Shown here one piece after another: positions 1-8,107 of a DNA stretch of 25,206 bases. The DNA is taken from contig JAEYNH010000216.1 of the NCBI GenBank assembly GCA_023412655.1, forward strand, positions 1-25,206. The letters are read 5' to 3'. The DNA comes from Pseudomonadota bacterium (GTDB taxonomy: Bacteria > Pseudomonadota > Alphaproteobacteria > Caulobacterales > Caulobacteraceae). Both the position numbers and the translations under genes were made by a program. The notes beneath the pieces were generated by a model. It was not told where the DNA came from, ran no database searches, and was given only the letters and a program-made list of their open reading frames with translations. The number at the start of each line of letters is the position of its first letter. Positions within the stretch are counted from its first letter, which is position 1.

Positions 1-241
1 GACGCCGGGTGGCCGCCAATGCCTCGGCCCGCAGGCTCTGCACCGCCGGCAGGGCCGCCGCCTCGGCGCTCGCCGCCCCGGCCTCGGCCACGTCGTCGAA
101 GCTCGCCCGATGGCGCGGATCGGCCGCCAGCCACGCCTGCAGCCGCGCGGCGTCCGCCTCGGTCCAGTCCGCGGCCCTGCTGCGCACGAACCAGGCCGCG
201 GCCGTATCGTGCAGGTCGGCGTCCCCACCCGGCCCGGTCAC
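1..241 (-). CDS. FecR-like anti-sigma factor, N-terminal part (cut by window edge)
   Basis: The reading frame starts at a GTG at 241-239 and stays open for 80 codons to the window edge. It overlaps the TGA of the upstream sigma factor gene (GTGA), so the two are translationally coupled. The product begins MTGPGGDADLHDTAAAWFVR and continues with a W-x-E-A-D ... LQAWLAADPRHRASFDDV pattern, which is the N-terminal domain (DUF4880 type) that in FecR proteins binds the cognate ECF sigma factor. Family knowledge: FecR is an inner-membrane regulator with this cytoplasmic domain, one membrane helix and a periplasmic FecR domain. Only the first domain is visible here, so the membrane helix and the FecR domain are inferred. 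Its place directly after an ECF sigma gene supports the call. Confidence 0.8.
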   Translation of the reverse strand, partial: MTGPGGDADLHDTAAAWFVRSRAADWTEADAARLQAWLAADPRHRASFDDVAEAGAASAEAAALPAVQSLRAEALAATRR

Positions 242-774
242 AGCGTCCTCCGTCGACGGGCGATGTGCGCCAGCGCCCGCATCATATGCTTCTCCACCGC
301 ACTGACCGACAGCGAAAGGCTGGCCGCGATCTCCTGGTAGGTGAACTCCTCGTAGCGGTTGAGGGCGAAGATGGTGCGGGTGCGCTCGGGCAGCTCCAGC
401 AGGGCGCGCTCCACGGCCGCCAGTTCCTCCCGCCCCAGCAGGATGCGCTCGGGCGAGCGCTCCTCCGCCTCGATCCGGCCCGTCAGCTCCGGCTCGCGCT
501 CGAAGCCCGCCGGCAGTCGCCGCGCGGCCGTCCGGTAGCTGTCGGTGAGGACGCTGTTGGCCACGGCGAACACATAGCCCTCGATCGCCTGCAGCTCGGC
601 GCCCTCGGCCCGCCTCGCCAGGCGCAGGAACACCTCCTGGACCAGGTCGTCCACGTCCACGCCGGGACGCACGCGCGCGCCGAAATAGCGCCGCAGGGGC
701 GCCGCGAACCGTCGGGCCGCCTCATCGACTTGGACTTGCGGCAGCACGGACACCGGCTCCGGACAGGGGATCAT
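238..774 (-). CDS. ECF-subfamily RNA polymerase sigma factor, FecI-like
   Basis: A 178-residue protein of the two-domain extracytoplasmic-function sigma size. Region 2 is visible around residues 20-85 (LRRYFGARV, then VDVDDLVQEVFLRLARR, then the promoter-melting stretch with GYVFAVANSVLTDSYR). Region 4 is near the C-terminus (LLELPERTRTIFALNRYEE, then FTYQEIAASLSLSVSAVEKH), a helix-turn-helix that reads the -35 element. The stop codon overlaps the GTG of the FecR-like gene, so they form a sigma/anti-sigma pair. The start is uncertain. The ATG at 774 has no Shine-Dalgarno sequence, whereas an in-frame GTG at 747 is preceded by GGAG at a suitable distance. It lies 74 nt downstream of, and in the same direction as, the receptor/esterase genes, so it may be co-transcribed with them or have its own promoter. 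The usual FecI role is to activate a TonB-dependent receptor gene. Confidence 0.88.
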   Translation of the reverse strand: MIPCPEPVSVLPQVQVDEAARRFAAPLRRYFGARVRPGVDVDDLVQEVFLRLARRAEGAELQAIEGYVFAVANSVLTDSYRTAARRLPAGFEREPELTGRIEAEERSPERILLGREELAAVERALLELPERTRTIFALNRYEEFTYQEIAASLSLSVSAVEKHMMRALAHIARRRRTL

Positions 775-848
775 GGGCTTGTAGACGCCCGATCGACGGA
801 TGTCCTCACCACGCGCGCCGCGGCGCCGGCGCTCACGGGTGGATCAGG

Positions 849-2516
849 TCACGGTCGCGAAGAGCGACGTGCGCCGGAGGGATCGCGCCCGTTCGCCAGC
901 TGTTGCGATCCGAACTCCAGCATCAGGCGGCGCTCCTCGCCCCGCGGGTCCGAGGTCACGCGGCTCTGGTAGTCGATCTCCAGGGTCAGGCGGTCCGAAG
1001 TCTTGTACGCCGGCCATTTGGGCATGCCGGGAGCGCTCGGAACCCCGGTGCGGGCGAAGTTGGCCCAGAGCGCCGAGACCTGATCGGCCAAGGCCTGGGC
1101 CTGCGGAGTGACCGGCCCCACCATGACCTCGGCGTTGGCGAGGGTGTCGAAGACGAAGGGAATCTCCTCGGCGTGGGGCGCGTAGTAGCGGCCCCCGGCT
1201 GTCGGTGTCTCCCGGTTGAAGACATAGGCGAAGGTCGGCGCGCCGCCGGCGCCGGCCCGCAGGTCGGCGAGGATCGTCGCATCGAGGAAATAGCTGCGGT
1301 CGGTGGCCGCCATGTAGAGCAGTTCGTCGTTCGACTTGGTGGGATAGAGGCGCTTGTAGGTGGCGAAGAGCCGCTCGCCCTGACCAGGCTCAACCCGCTG
1401 GTCCAGCCTGCGCAGAAGACCCGCGTCGTCGAGATCATCCATGGCGACGTCACGTCCCATGAAGCCTGACTGCTCCGTGCGCGTGGTGCCGACGATGACC
1501 GGGACATCCCGCGACATGGCAGGCGCCTGCCCGTCGAACGGGTGGGCCGGGAGGCTGGGCGTGCCGGCGACTGGCATCCATTGCGCGCCGGCCAGCACCT
1601 TGGCCTGGGCCTGTTGCAGGGTCTTGAGGGGCACGTCCTGAAGACGGGCGGCTGCGGAAACCGGAATGCCGAGTTCGTCCAACAGGCGGCGCATCTTCTC
1701 GGCGCCCGTTTCGTGGGAGTCGACCCGGAGTTGGGCGCCGCTTTGGATGGCGGCGCGATGATAGAGGCCCTGGGCCGGCGTCGACGACAGGATCATCGTC
1801 GTCTTGCGGCCGCCCCCGCTCTCCCCGTGCACCAGCACGCGGGAGGGATCGCCCCCGAACCGTTCGATATTGTCGCGCACCCAGCGCAACGCCGCGATGC
1901 AATCGAGGGTGCCGGTGTTCGAGCTGTCCGCGAAGCGCGGGTCGAAAGCGCCCAGGTGCGAGTAGGCGAAGACGTTCAGGCGATGGTTGATGGTGACCAC
2001 CACCACGTCCTGTTTCCGGCAGATGTTCGTGCCGTCGTACCAGGGCGAGGAGCCCGAGCCGGTGCTGAACCCGCCGCCGTGGATCCAGAACATCACCGGG
2101 CGCTTGGCGCCGTCGAGCGCGGGCGTCCAGACGTTGAGCACGAGGCAGTCCTCGCTCTGCGGCTCGCGGCGCTCTCCGTAGAGGTAGGGATAGGGGCTGG
2201 GCGCGACGACCCGCGGATTGCCGTCGTTCTGGGGACATTGCGGCCCGTAGGCGAGCGCGTCGCGGACGCCGGTCCAGGGTTCGGGCGGACGGGCCGGCAG
2301 GAAGCGGTTCCGCCCGGAGGTGTCGGCCCCGTAGGGGATCCCCTTGAAGATCTTCACTCCGTTCGCCGCCTCGGCGCCGCGCACCTTGCCAGCGCTGGTC
2401 TCGACGATCGGTCCTGGCGCCGCGGCCGTCAGCGGCGTGGCCGCGGCCGCCCAGGCAAGCCCGCTGACGGCGAGCAGGCGTCGGCGGCTCAGGCCCGGTT
2501 GTTCGAAGGTCATCAT
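849..2516 (-). CDS. Type B carboxylesterase (alpha/beta hydrolase), Tat-exported, copy 1
   Basis: A 555-residue carboxylesterase of the COesterase family, full length for the family. The N-terminus carries a twin-arginine signal (SRRRLLAVSG, residues 10-19) and a hydrophobic, alanine-rich stretch, so the enzyme should be exported folded to the periplasm. Visible motifs are the oxyanion-hole HGGGF at 146-150, the EDCLVLNVWTP signature near 122-132, the nucleophile elbow GESGGG with Ser233, a likely acid Glu348 and His448 in APHAEEIPFVFD. The elbow has Gly where most relatives have Ala (GESAGG). The open frame continues far upstream, but the start is fixed by GAGGAG a few bases before the paired ATGs at 2516/2513. 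Upstream of them the frame overlaps the preceding esterase gene. It lies 25 nt after that paralogue and probably shares its mRNA. The substrate is not predictable beyond an ester. Confidence 0.9.
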   Translation of the reverse strand: MMTFEQPGLSRRRLLAVSGLAWAAAATPLTAAAPGPIVETSAGKVRGAEAANGVKIFKGIPYGADTSGRNRFLPARPPEPWTGVRDALAYGPQCPQNDGNPRVVAPSPYPYLYGERREPQSEDCLVLNVWTPALDGAKRPVMFWIHGGGFSTGSGSSPWYDGTNICRKQDVVVVTINHRLNVFAYSHLGAFDPRFADSSNTGTLDCIAALRWVRDNIERFGGDPSRVLVHGESGGGRKTTMILSSTPAQGLYHRAAIQSGAQLRVDSHETGAEKMRRLLDELGIPVSAAARLQDVPLKTLQQAQAKVLAGAQWMPVAGTPSLPAHPFDGQAPAMSRDVPVIVGTTRTEQSGFMGRDVAMDDLDDAGLLRRLDQRVEPGQGERLFATYKRLYPTKSNDELLYMAATDRSYFLDATILADLRAGAGGAPTFAYVFNRETPTAGGRYYAPHAEEIPFVFDTLANAEVMVGPVTPQAQALADQVSALWANFARTGVPSAPGMPKWPAYKTSDRLTLEIDYQSRVTSDPRGEERRLMLEFGSQQLANGRDPSGARRSSRP

Positions 2517-2541
2517 GTGCGGCTCCTCGGGGCGGCGGGAC

Positions 2542-4152
2542 TCAGGCGTTGGAGGCTGCGGCGGCGTAGCGGTCCCACATCTCGCGGAACCGGCCGCGCG
2601 GATCGTCCACGACGCGGGAAGGCTGGCCGAAAACCAGGGTCGCGCGACGACGGGTGTCGTAGGCGGGCCAGACCGGCGTCTTCGGGTTGTTCGGGTCGCC
2701 GTTGGCGGCCAGGGCCACCCAGGCGGAGGCCAGTTCGCCCGCCAGACGCCGGCTGTCGGCGCTGGGGCCCGCGAGGGGCATTCGGACGTCGTACATCGAG
2801 GCGGGCACGTCGGCCGCGTGGGGCGCGCCGTAGCGGCCACCGTAAGGGGGGCTCTGCGCCTCCCACAGGTAGCTCCACACCTTGGCCCCGCCGGCTTCGG
2901 CCTTCCGGCTGGCCAGGAGGATAGCGTTCCGGCGGAAGGTCTGATCGGTGATCGCCCTGGCCTGGATGATATAGGGCGTGGCCGCGGGGTCGTCGTCCCG
3001 GTAGGCGGCGAGGACGGCGGGCGCATCGGCGCCGACGATCTGGCGCAGGCGCTGCTCGGCGCCGGCCCAGGTCTGGTCGAAATTGCTCTCCCGATAGGTC
3101 CGTTCATCCAGGGTTGTGCTCACGATGAGCGGCACGTGCGCCGAGACCGCCGGCGCGTCCGGCGCGAACGGATGTCGCGGGATTGCGGCGCCCAGCACCG
3201 GCGAGAACGAGCGAGGCGCCTCGCCCTTCGCACGGTCGGCGGCCTCAAGATCGGCCTGGGCCGCGAGCAGGGTCGTGAATGGCGCCGCCTGCAGCTCGCG
3301 CACCTGGTCCCGCCGCAGTCCGAGCACCTTCAGAAGCTTGGACGAGATCTCTTCGGCCTCCTCGCGGCCCTGGGCGACCAGCCTCGCGCCGCTCATGATC
3401 CCGGCGGCGTGGAACAGGCCCCGGGCCGAGGGCATCGCCAGGAGATGGCAGACCTTCGCCCCGCCTCCGGACTGGCCGAAGATCAGGACACGACCCGGAT
3501 CACCTCCAAACGCCTCGACGTTCCGTCGAACCCACTGAAGGGCGGCGACGAGGTCCTGCATTCCGGCGGCCCCCGAGTCGGCGAACGGCTCGTCTTCGCC
3601 CAGATAGAGATAGCCGAAGGCGCTGAGCCGGTGGTTCACCGTGATGACCACGCAGTCGCCGAAGCGCGAGAGCATCTCCCCGTCGCTGCCCGGGGAATTG
3701 CTGGAGCCCCCATAGAAGCCGCCGCCGTGGAACCGCACGAGCACCGGACGCTTGCGGCCGTCGACGACGGACGGCGTCCACAGGTTCAGGACCAGGCAGT
3801 CCTCGCCCATGCCGCCGGGCTGGATGTCGTTGAAGATCAGGTCGGCATAGTCCCGGCGGCGATCACCCGGCACCTGCGGCGCGATGCTCCCATAGTCGAG
3901 AGCGTCCCGCACGCCGGCCCAGGGGACCACCGGCTGCGGTGGACGGAAGCGGTTCGCGCCGGCGGTGCTCGCCCCATAGGGGAGCCCCTTGAACACCGCG
4001 ACACCACCGGACATCAGACCCCGGACCTTGCCGTCCGCGGTCTCCACCACCGGGAACAGGTCGCGCTCGGCGGCCCGCCCGGTGGCGGCGAAGGGGAGCC
4101 CCAGCGCCGATCCGGCGGCGAGGCTCAGCAACCCGCGTCGATGCAAGGTCAT
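2542..4152 (-). CDS. Type B carboxylesterase (alpha/beta hydrolase), Tat-exported, copy 2
   Basis: A 536-residue paralogue of the next esterase downstream. The N-terminus MTLHRRGLLSLAAGSALG is a short twin-arginine-like signal, so export to the periplasm is expected. Motifs: HGGGF at 142-146, EDCLVLNLWTP near 117-127, nucleophile elbow GQSGGG with Ser228, candidate acid Glu350 (TTLDERTY) and His445 (GAPHAADVP). Two motif positions differ from the usual family pattern: Gln replaces Glu before the serine, and the stretch after the histidine has Ala-Asp in place of the usual acidic pattern. The triad itself appears intact, so activity is likely but specificity may differ from copy 1. The start ATG follows GAGGA by 8 nt, and that SD overlaps the stop codon of the receptor gene 10 nt upstream. 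This indicates tight coupling of receptor and esterase. Confidence 0.9.
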   Translation of the reverse strand: MTLHRRGLLSLAAGSALGLPFAATGRAAERDLFPVVETADGKVRGLMSGGVAVFKGLPYGASTAGANRFRPPQPVVPWAGVRDALDYGSIAPQVPGDRRRDYADLIFNDIQPGGMGEDCLVLNLWTPSVVDGRKRPVLVRFHGGGFYGGSSNSPGSDGEMLSRFGDCVVITVNHRLSAFGYLYLGEDEPFADSGAAGMQDLVAALQWVRRNVEAFGGDPGRVLIFGQSGGGAKVCHLLAMPSARGLFHAAGIMSGARLVAQGREEAEEISSKLLKVLGLRRDQVRELQAAPFTTLLAAQADLEAADRAKGEAPRSFSPVLGAAIPRHPFAPDAPAVSAHVPLIVSTTLDERTYRESNFDQTWAGAEQRLRQIVGADAPAVLAAYRDDDPAATPYIIQARAITDQTFRRNAILLASRKAEAGGAKVWSYLWEAQSPPYGGRYGAPHAADVPASMYDVRMPLAGPSADSRRLAGELASAWVALAANGDPNNPKTPVWPAYDTRRRATLVFGQPSRVVDDPRGRFREMWDRYAAAASNA

Positions 4153-4162
4153 GACGTTGTCC

Positions 4163-7063
4163 TCAGAACCGGATGTTCACGCCGGCATAGAACCGGCGGC
4201 CGAGGACGTCGTAGATGGCGAAGTCGGTGGCGCCCTCGCCGGTCCACTCGGGCGGCTGGGTGTCGGCCAGGTTCAGCACGCCGGCCCGGAACTCGACATT
4301 GTCGCGCAGCCGGTAGCGCCCGTTCAGGTCGAAGTAGCTCCGGGATTTCACGCCCGGGGCGGTGGCGGCCGCAGCCCCGACATTGCCGGAGTTGTCCATG
4401 CTGTCGACCCAGCGCCAGCGGAGCGCCACCCGCGCATCCCCCACCCGATAGGTGAAGGTGGAGGCGGCCTTCCACTCCGGATGCGAGATGGCGTCGGCGC
4501 TGATCTGAGCGTTGCCGATGGTTCCCGCATAATCAAAGTAGTCAGCTCCGGCGAGGCTCTGGATCTTGTAGGTGTCCATCCAGGACAGCACCAGGTTGAC
4601 GCTGAGCTCGCCGAAACGCGGATCAAGGCCGAAATCCTCGGCGCTGGTGGTGGCGTCGAACTGGAAGTCGACGCCGGACGTCTTGTAACCGGCGAGGTTC
4701 AGCAACGGCGTCGTCAGGGTGGCGAAGGCGCCCGAGGCGCTGCGGTCGATCAGGCCGCAGTAGTAGTTGTTCGGATCATAGCTCGGGTTCGACCCATCCC
4801 CGTTGAAGCAGCGGCGGACGATGACGTCGCCGGTGATCAGGCCGATCGCATCACGGATGCTCAGGTTGTAATAGTCGATCGACGCCTGGACGCCGTGCAG
4901 GAACGGCAGGTTCCGGGGCCGGAACACCAGGCCCGCCGTGTAGGTGTCAGCCACCTCCTCCTTCAGGTCGCGGTTGCCCGACACGAACGCCGAGACGGCG
5001 GAGCCCGTGAAGCGGTGGTTGTCGATCACCGTGGCCGGCACGCCGTTGGCGATGCAGAGCGCGCGGATCTGCGCGGCGTTGCCGCCGCTGCGGTAGACGC
5101 TGGTGATGTCGCACGGGTCACCCTGGCCCGCCGCGGTCCGGCCGACCGTGGCCGAAGCCTGCTCGTTCGGCTGGAAGAGCTCGCCGACCGCCGGCGCGCG
5201 AATGGCCCGCTGGTAGCCGCCGCGCGCGCGGACCCAATCCGTGATCTCCCAGTCGCCGCTGGCCTTGTACGTATGGACGCCCCCGACGGTGTCGTAGTGC
5301 GAGTAGCGATAGGCGAGATCGAGATCCAGGCTCTGCACCAGCGGCAGATCGCGGACCACCGGCACGAGCAACTCCGCGAACAGCTCCTTGGCCGTGACCG
5401 ATCCCTCCGTGGGGTTGGTCAGCGCCACCCCCAGCACCGAGGCGCTCACCCGCTGGGCGTCGGGGTCGAAATCGTAGCTGTTCTTCCGGTAGCTGGCGCC
5501 CCCCGCGAACCGCAGATCGCCGGCGGGAAGGGCGAAGAGCCGGCCCTGGGCGGTGCCTTCCACCACCGTCTGCTCGAAGGTGGTGGTCTCGTGGATGTCG
5601 CGGACCAGGTACTTCAGGCAGGCGGCCGACGGCGGAGCCAGGGCCAGCGGGTTGAGGCCGCCCTCGCAGATCGACACGCCGCCGTCGGGCGCGTTGACCA
5701 GCGACAGATAGGCCGCCCGGTCCACATACCCCGACCTGGTCTGGTTCTGCTCGGTCCGGCCGTATGAGGCGTAGACGTCCCACGAGCCCTCGAGGGCGTG
5801 GATCTTGCCGGTGAGGCCCCCGAGCAGCTGCCCCACGTTGTAGGTCTGCTCATAGGCCTCCCGAACGAAACGGCCCTGGTTGAAATAGATCAGCAGCGGC
5901 TCGTTCGGGCGCGGCCGCGAAGCCACGATCGTCCGCAGGTCTTCCGGCAGGAAGGGATTGGTCACCGGCAGGTAGACGTCCCGCACCGTGGCGGAGTTGA
6001 CGCCGAAGCGCTGCACGTTCGCGGTGTAGTGGGTGTAGTTGAACTGGCCGTACGCCTCGATGTCGTCCGTCAGCTGGTAGTCGGCGCGCGTGAAGACCAC
6101 CGTCCGGTCAAGCGGCTGCTGCAGCGGCGAGAACTCGCCCGTCGGATTGCCCACCTGGCCGTTGATGATGATGTAGGGCTCGCTGTCCGGCCACCGGAAG
6201 TTCGCGATGGGCGTGGTGGTGGTAAACAGCGTGCCGTCGGGATTGACGCTGTAGCGGCTGTTGGTGGGGACCCCGCCGCTCAGGCCGTAGCGTGCGAAGA
6301 CCGAGTTGATCGCGGCGGCCGACGGCAGGTTGGCCGCGTCAGGGATGATGGCCCCGCTCGGCAGCACCGCGGCGATCCCGCCGTCCTGGAAGAAGCGGCG
6401 GCTGCCGCGCTCCACATGCGACCGGTCCAGATAGGCCACGGAAAGCACCGCGTTGCCTCGGCCTTCGGCGAAGGCGCCGCCGAGAACGCCGGCCAGCTCG
6501 AGGGTCTGCCCATCGCCACGTCCGGTCTCACCGTACTGGGCGTCCAGTTCCAGGCCCTGGAAGTCGCGCTTCAGCTTGAAGTTGACCACGCCGGCGATGG
6601 CGTCGGAGCCATAGACCGCCGAGGCGCCGCCGGTGATCACTTCCACGTCCCTGACCAGGGCGGTCGAGATCGTATTCAGGTCGATGGCGCCCAGGGGATC
6701 GGACGGCTGCATCCGCCGCCCGTCGAGCAGCACCAGCGTGCGGGCGATGCCCAGCCCCCGAAGGTTGGCGTTCGCCCGGCCGCCCAGAGCCGTGTTGGCG
6801 CTGCTGGCGCCCGAGGTGGCGGCGAACTGCGGCAGGGTGTTGAGCGTCTGTTCGACGGAGGCCGGCCCCGCGGCCTGGATGGCCTCGGTGCTCAGGGTCA
6901 CGATCGGGCTTTCGGCCTGGTAGTCCTGCCGGGCGATCCGCGAACCGGTGACCACCACCTGCTCGACTTCGGCGATCTCCGCCGTTTGCGCGATGGCGCC
7001 GCCCGCCATGAGCAGCGAAATGGACGTGGTGGCGCACAGCAGCGCCTTCCTTGCGTGAAGCAC
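4163..7063 (-). CDS. TonB-dependent outer-membrane receptor
   Basis: A 966-residue TonB-dependent receptor. I place the start at the GTG at 7063, preceded by GGGAGGAA at about 3-5 nt and giving the signal peptide MLHARKALLCATTSISLLM...AIAQ. The plug domain begins almost at once: the TonB-box-like EVEQVVVTGSRIARQD, then SVEQTLNTLPQFA, then ANLRGLG..RTLVLLDGRR, then VEVITGGASAVYGSDAIAGVVNF. The rest is beta-barrel and ends in FYAGVNIRF, with the terminal aromatic needed for outer-membrane assembly. Paired cysteines occur in predicted outer loops. There is no STN signalling domain between signal peptide and plug. It moves a ligand into the periplasm using TonB energy. The two co-directional exported esterases suggest the ligand is, or contains, an ester. 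The frame is open for 90 codons upstream of this start, but that part covers the intergenic region. Confidence 0.93.
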   Translation of the reverse strand: MLHARKALLCATTSISLLMAGGAIAQTAEIAEVEQVVVTGSRIARQDYQAESPIVTLSTEAIQAAGPASVEQTLNTLPQFAATSGASSANTALGGRANANLRGLGIARTLVLLDGRRMQPSDPLGAIDLNTISTALVRDVEVITGGASAVYGSDAIAGVVNFKLKRDFQGLELDAQYGETGRGDGQTLELAGVLGGAFAEGRGNAVLSVAYLDRSHVERGSRRFFQDGGIAAVLPSGAIIPDAANLPSAAAINSVFARYGLSGGVPTNSRYSVNPDGTLFTTTTPIANFRWPDSEPYIIINGQVGNPTGEFSPLQQPLDRTVVFTRADYQLTDDIEAYGQFNYTHYTANVQRFGVNSATVRDVYLPVTNPFLPEDLRTIVASRPRPNEPLLIYFNQGRFVREAYEQTYNVGQLLGGLTGKIHALEGSWDVYASYGRTEQNQTRSGYVDRAAYLSLVNAPDGGVSICEGGLNPLALAPPSAACLKYLVRDIHETTTFEQTVVEGTAQGRLFALPAGDLRFAGGASYRKNSYDFDPDAQRVSASVLGVALTNPTEGSVTAKELFAELLVPVVRDLPLVQSLDLDLAYRYSHYDTVGGVHTYKASGDWEITDWVRARGGYQRAIRAPAVGELFQPNEQASATVGRTAAGQGDPCDITSVYRSGGNAAQIRALCIANGVPATVIDNHRFTGSAVSAFVSGNRDLKEEVADTYTAGLVFRPRNLPFLHGVQASIDYYNLSIRDAIGLITGDVIVRRCFNGDGSNPSYDPNNYYCGLIDRSASGAFATLTTPLLNLAGYKTSGVDFQFDATTSAEDFGLDPRFGELSVNLVLSWMDTYKIQSLAGADYFDYAGTIGNAQISADAISHPEWKAASTFTYRVGDARVALRWRWVDSMDNSGNVGAAAATAPGVKSRSYFDLNGRYRLRDNVEFRAGVLNLADTQPPEWTGEGATDFAIYDVLGRRFYAGVNIRF

Positions 7064-7129
7064 AACTTCCTCCCGGACCACGGCGGGGTCCCTTGCCGCC
7101 CCGCCTTGCCCGGACCATGCGATGAAAAT

Positions 7130-7153
7130 AACAAACCAGCAAGTCGGCTTGTT
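7130..7153. promoter_or_regulatory. Imperfect palindrome between tetR-type gene and receptor gene, candidate operator
   Basis: In the 199-nt divergent gap a 24-nt imperfect inverted repeat starts with AACAA and ends with TTGTT, with a CAAG-TCGG-CTTG core. Sixteen of 24 positions are symmetric. The sequence is AT-rich compared with its surroundings. TetR regulators usually bind such dyads between themselves and a divergent target. A TATCTA hexamer at 7170-7175 could be a -10 element for the regulator gene, but no well-spaced -35 is evident. Binding is inferred, not shown. Confidence 0.4.
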
Positions 7154-7262
7154 TTTCACGGGAGAAACGTATCTAACGCGTTGGTCGAGCCTTGCGGCTC
7201 CGCCGCCCAGGTCTAGGCTCGCGCAAGCCAGACCCGCGCTCGCGTCGACGAAGGAGCCATGC

Positions 7263-7901
7263 ATGAGTGTCGACGTTCCGACCCGTCCCGGCCGGCGATC
7301 GAACGTCGAACGCACCGCGACCACCCGGCGCAAGGTGCTGGAATCGACGATCGCCTGCCTTTACGAGCACGGCTACACGGCGACCACGACCGCCATGATC
7401 GCCCAGCACGCGGGCATCAGCCGCGGCGCTCTCCTGCACCATTTCCCGACCAAGGTGGATCTGGTGCTGGCCCTGATCGAACACGTGGTCGCCCACCAGC
7501 GCGCCTTCTACATCGAGGCCCTCCGGGGTCTCCCGAAGGGGCGCGAGCGGTTCATCGCCATGACCGAGCTTACCTGGAAGGCCTGGAGCGAGCCCTCGGG
7601 GGTGGCGATCACCGAGATCATGGTGGCCGCCCGCAGCGACCCTGTTCTGGGGGATCGCCTGCCGGATCTGTTCGAGATGATCGAAGCGTCGCAACTGGCC
7701 GAGATGCGGACGCTGGCGCACTTGGCCGGCATCACCGACGACCAGGCCGTGGAGAGCTTCTCGCAGCTCAGCGCGGCCGCGATCCGGGGCCTGACCATCG
7801 AGCGTGTGTTCCGGCGCGACCGGGGCGCCGTGGATAGGGCGATGACCCTGCTCGGCGAGCTGAAGACCTTCTACACGGATCGCCTGCTCGCGCGGCCCTG
7901 A
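7263..7901 (+). CDS. TetR/AcrR-family transcriptional regulator
   Basis: A 212-residue one-domain-plus-ligand-domain repressor of standard TetR length. The N-terminal DNA-binding domain covers about residues 18-68: TRRKVLESTIACLYEHGY, then TTAMIAQHAGISRGALLHHF (the helix-turn-helix), then PTKVDLVLALIEHV. The rest is the helical ligand-binding and dimer domain. The start ATG at 7263 has AAGGAG six bases upstream. An ATG four bases earlier is in another frame. It is divergent from the TonB-dependent receptor, so it likely represses the receptor/esterase unit and is released by a small-molecule inducer, possibly an ester or its hydrolysis product. The ligand cannot be read from the sequence. Confidence 0.93.
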   Translation: MSVDVPTRPGRRSNVERTATTRRKVLESTIACLYEHGYTATTTAMIAQHAGISRGALLHHFPTKVDLVLALIEHVVAHQRAFYIEALRGLPKGRERFIAMTELTWKAWSEPSGVAITEIMVAARSDPVLGDRLPDLFEMIEASQLAEMRTLAHLAGITDDQAVESFSQLSAAAIRGLTIERVFRRDRGAVDRAMTLLGELKTFYTDRLLARP

Positions 7902-7934
7902 GTCGCCAGGGCCTGCCACCCGCCTGCAACACGC

Positions 7935-8010
7935 TGGTGGGCCCGGCAGGACTCGAACCTGCAACCAGACCGTTATGAGCGGCCGGCTCTAACCATTGAG
8001 CTACAGGCCC
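7935..8010 (-). tRNA. tRNA-Ile2 with CAT anticodon (lysidine type)
   Basis: The minus strand folds into a full cloverleaf: acceptor GGGCCTG with CGGGCCC, D-arm GCTC/GAGC, anticodon stem GGCCG/CGGTC with loop CTCATAA, T-arm GCAGG/CCTGC with TTCGAGT loop, discriminator A and an encoded CCA at 7935-7937. The anticodon is CAT. It is neither initiator-like (the first acceptor pair is G-C) nor typical elongator Met. The loop CTCATAA and the GGTTAGAGC segment match my memory of the minor isoleucine tRNA (E. coli ileX), whose C34 is changed to lysidine by TilS to read AUA. The amino-acid assignment is from resemblance; elongator Met is the alternative. It lies convergent with the TetR gene and divergent from the SIMPL gene. 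Confidence 0.9.
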
Positions 8011-8107
8011 CAGCAGCGTGCGGCCGGTTACCATGGCCTGCACGCGCCTTAAAGCTTGTGTTCACGTGCAGCTTGAGAGTTTCGAGCCAGTTTCGATGGA
8101 GACCCCG

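Noticed and set aside
2517..3107. N-terminal extension of esterase copy 1 (about 200 codons upstream of the ATG pair)
   Set aside because: It overlaps esterase copy 2 in another frame and is proline/arginine-rich junk. SD and Tat signal fix the start at 2516.
1542..7216. Several long plus-strand frames opposite the esterases and receptor
   Set aside because: Antisense of well-supported minus-strand genes; no start sites or domains.
7935..8010. tRNA gene as an attachment site for a mobile element
   Set aside because: No integrase, no repeat of the tRNA 3' end and no change in composition nearby.
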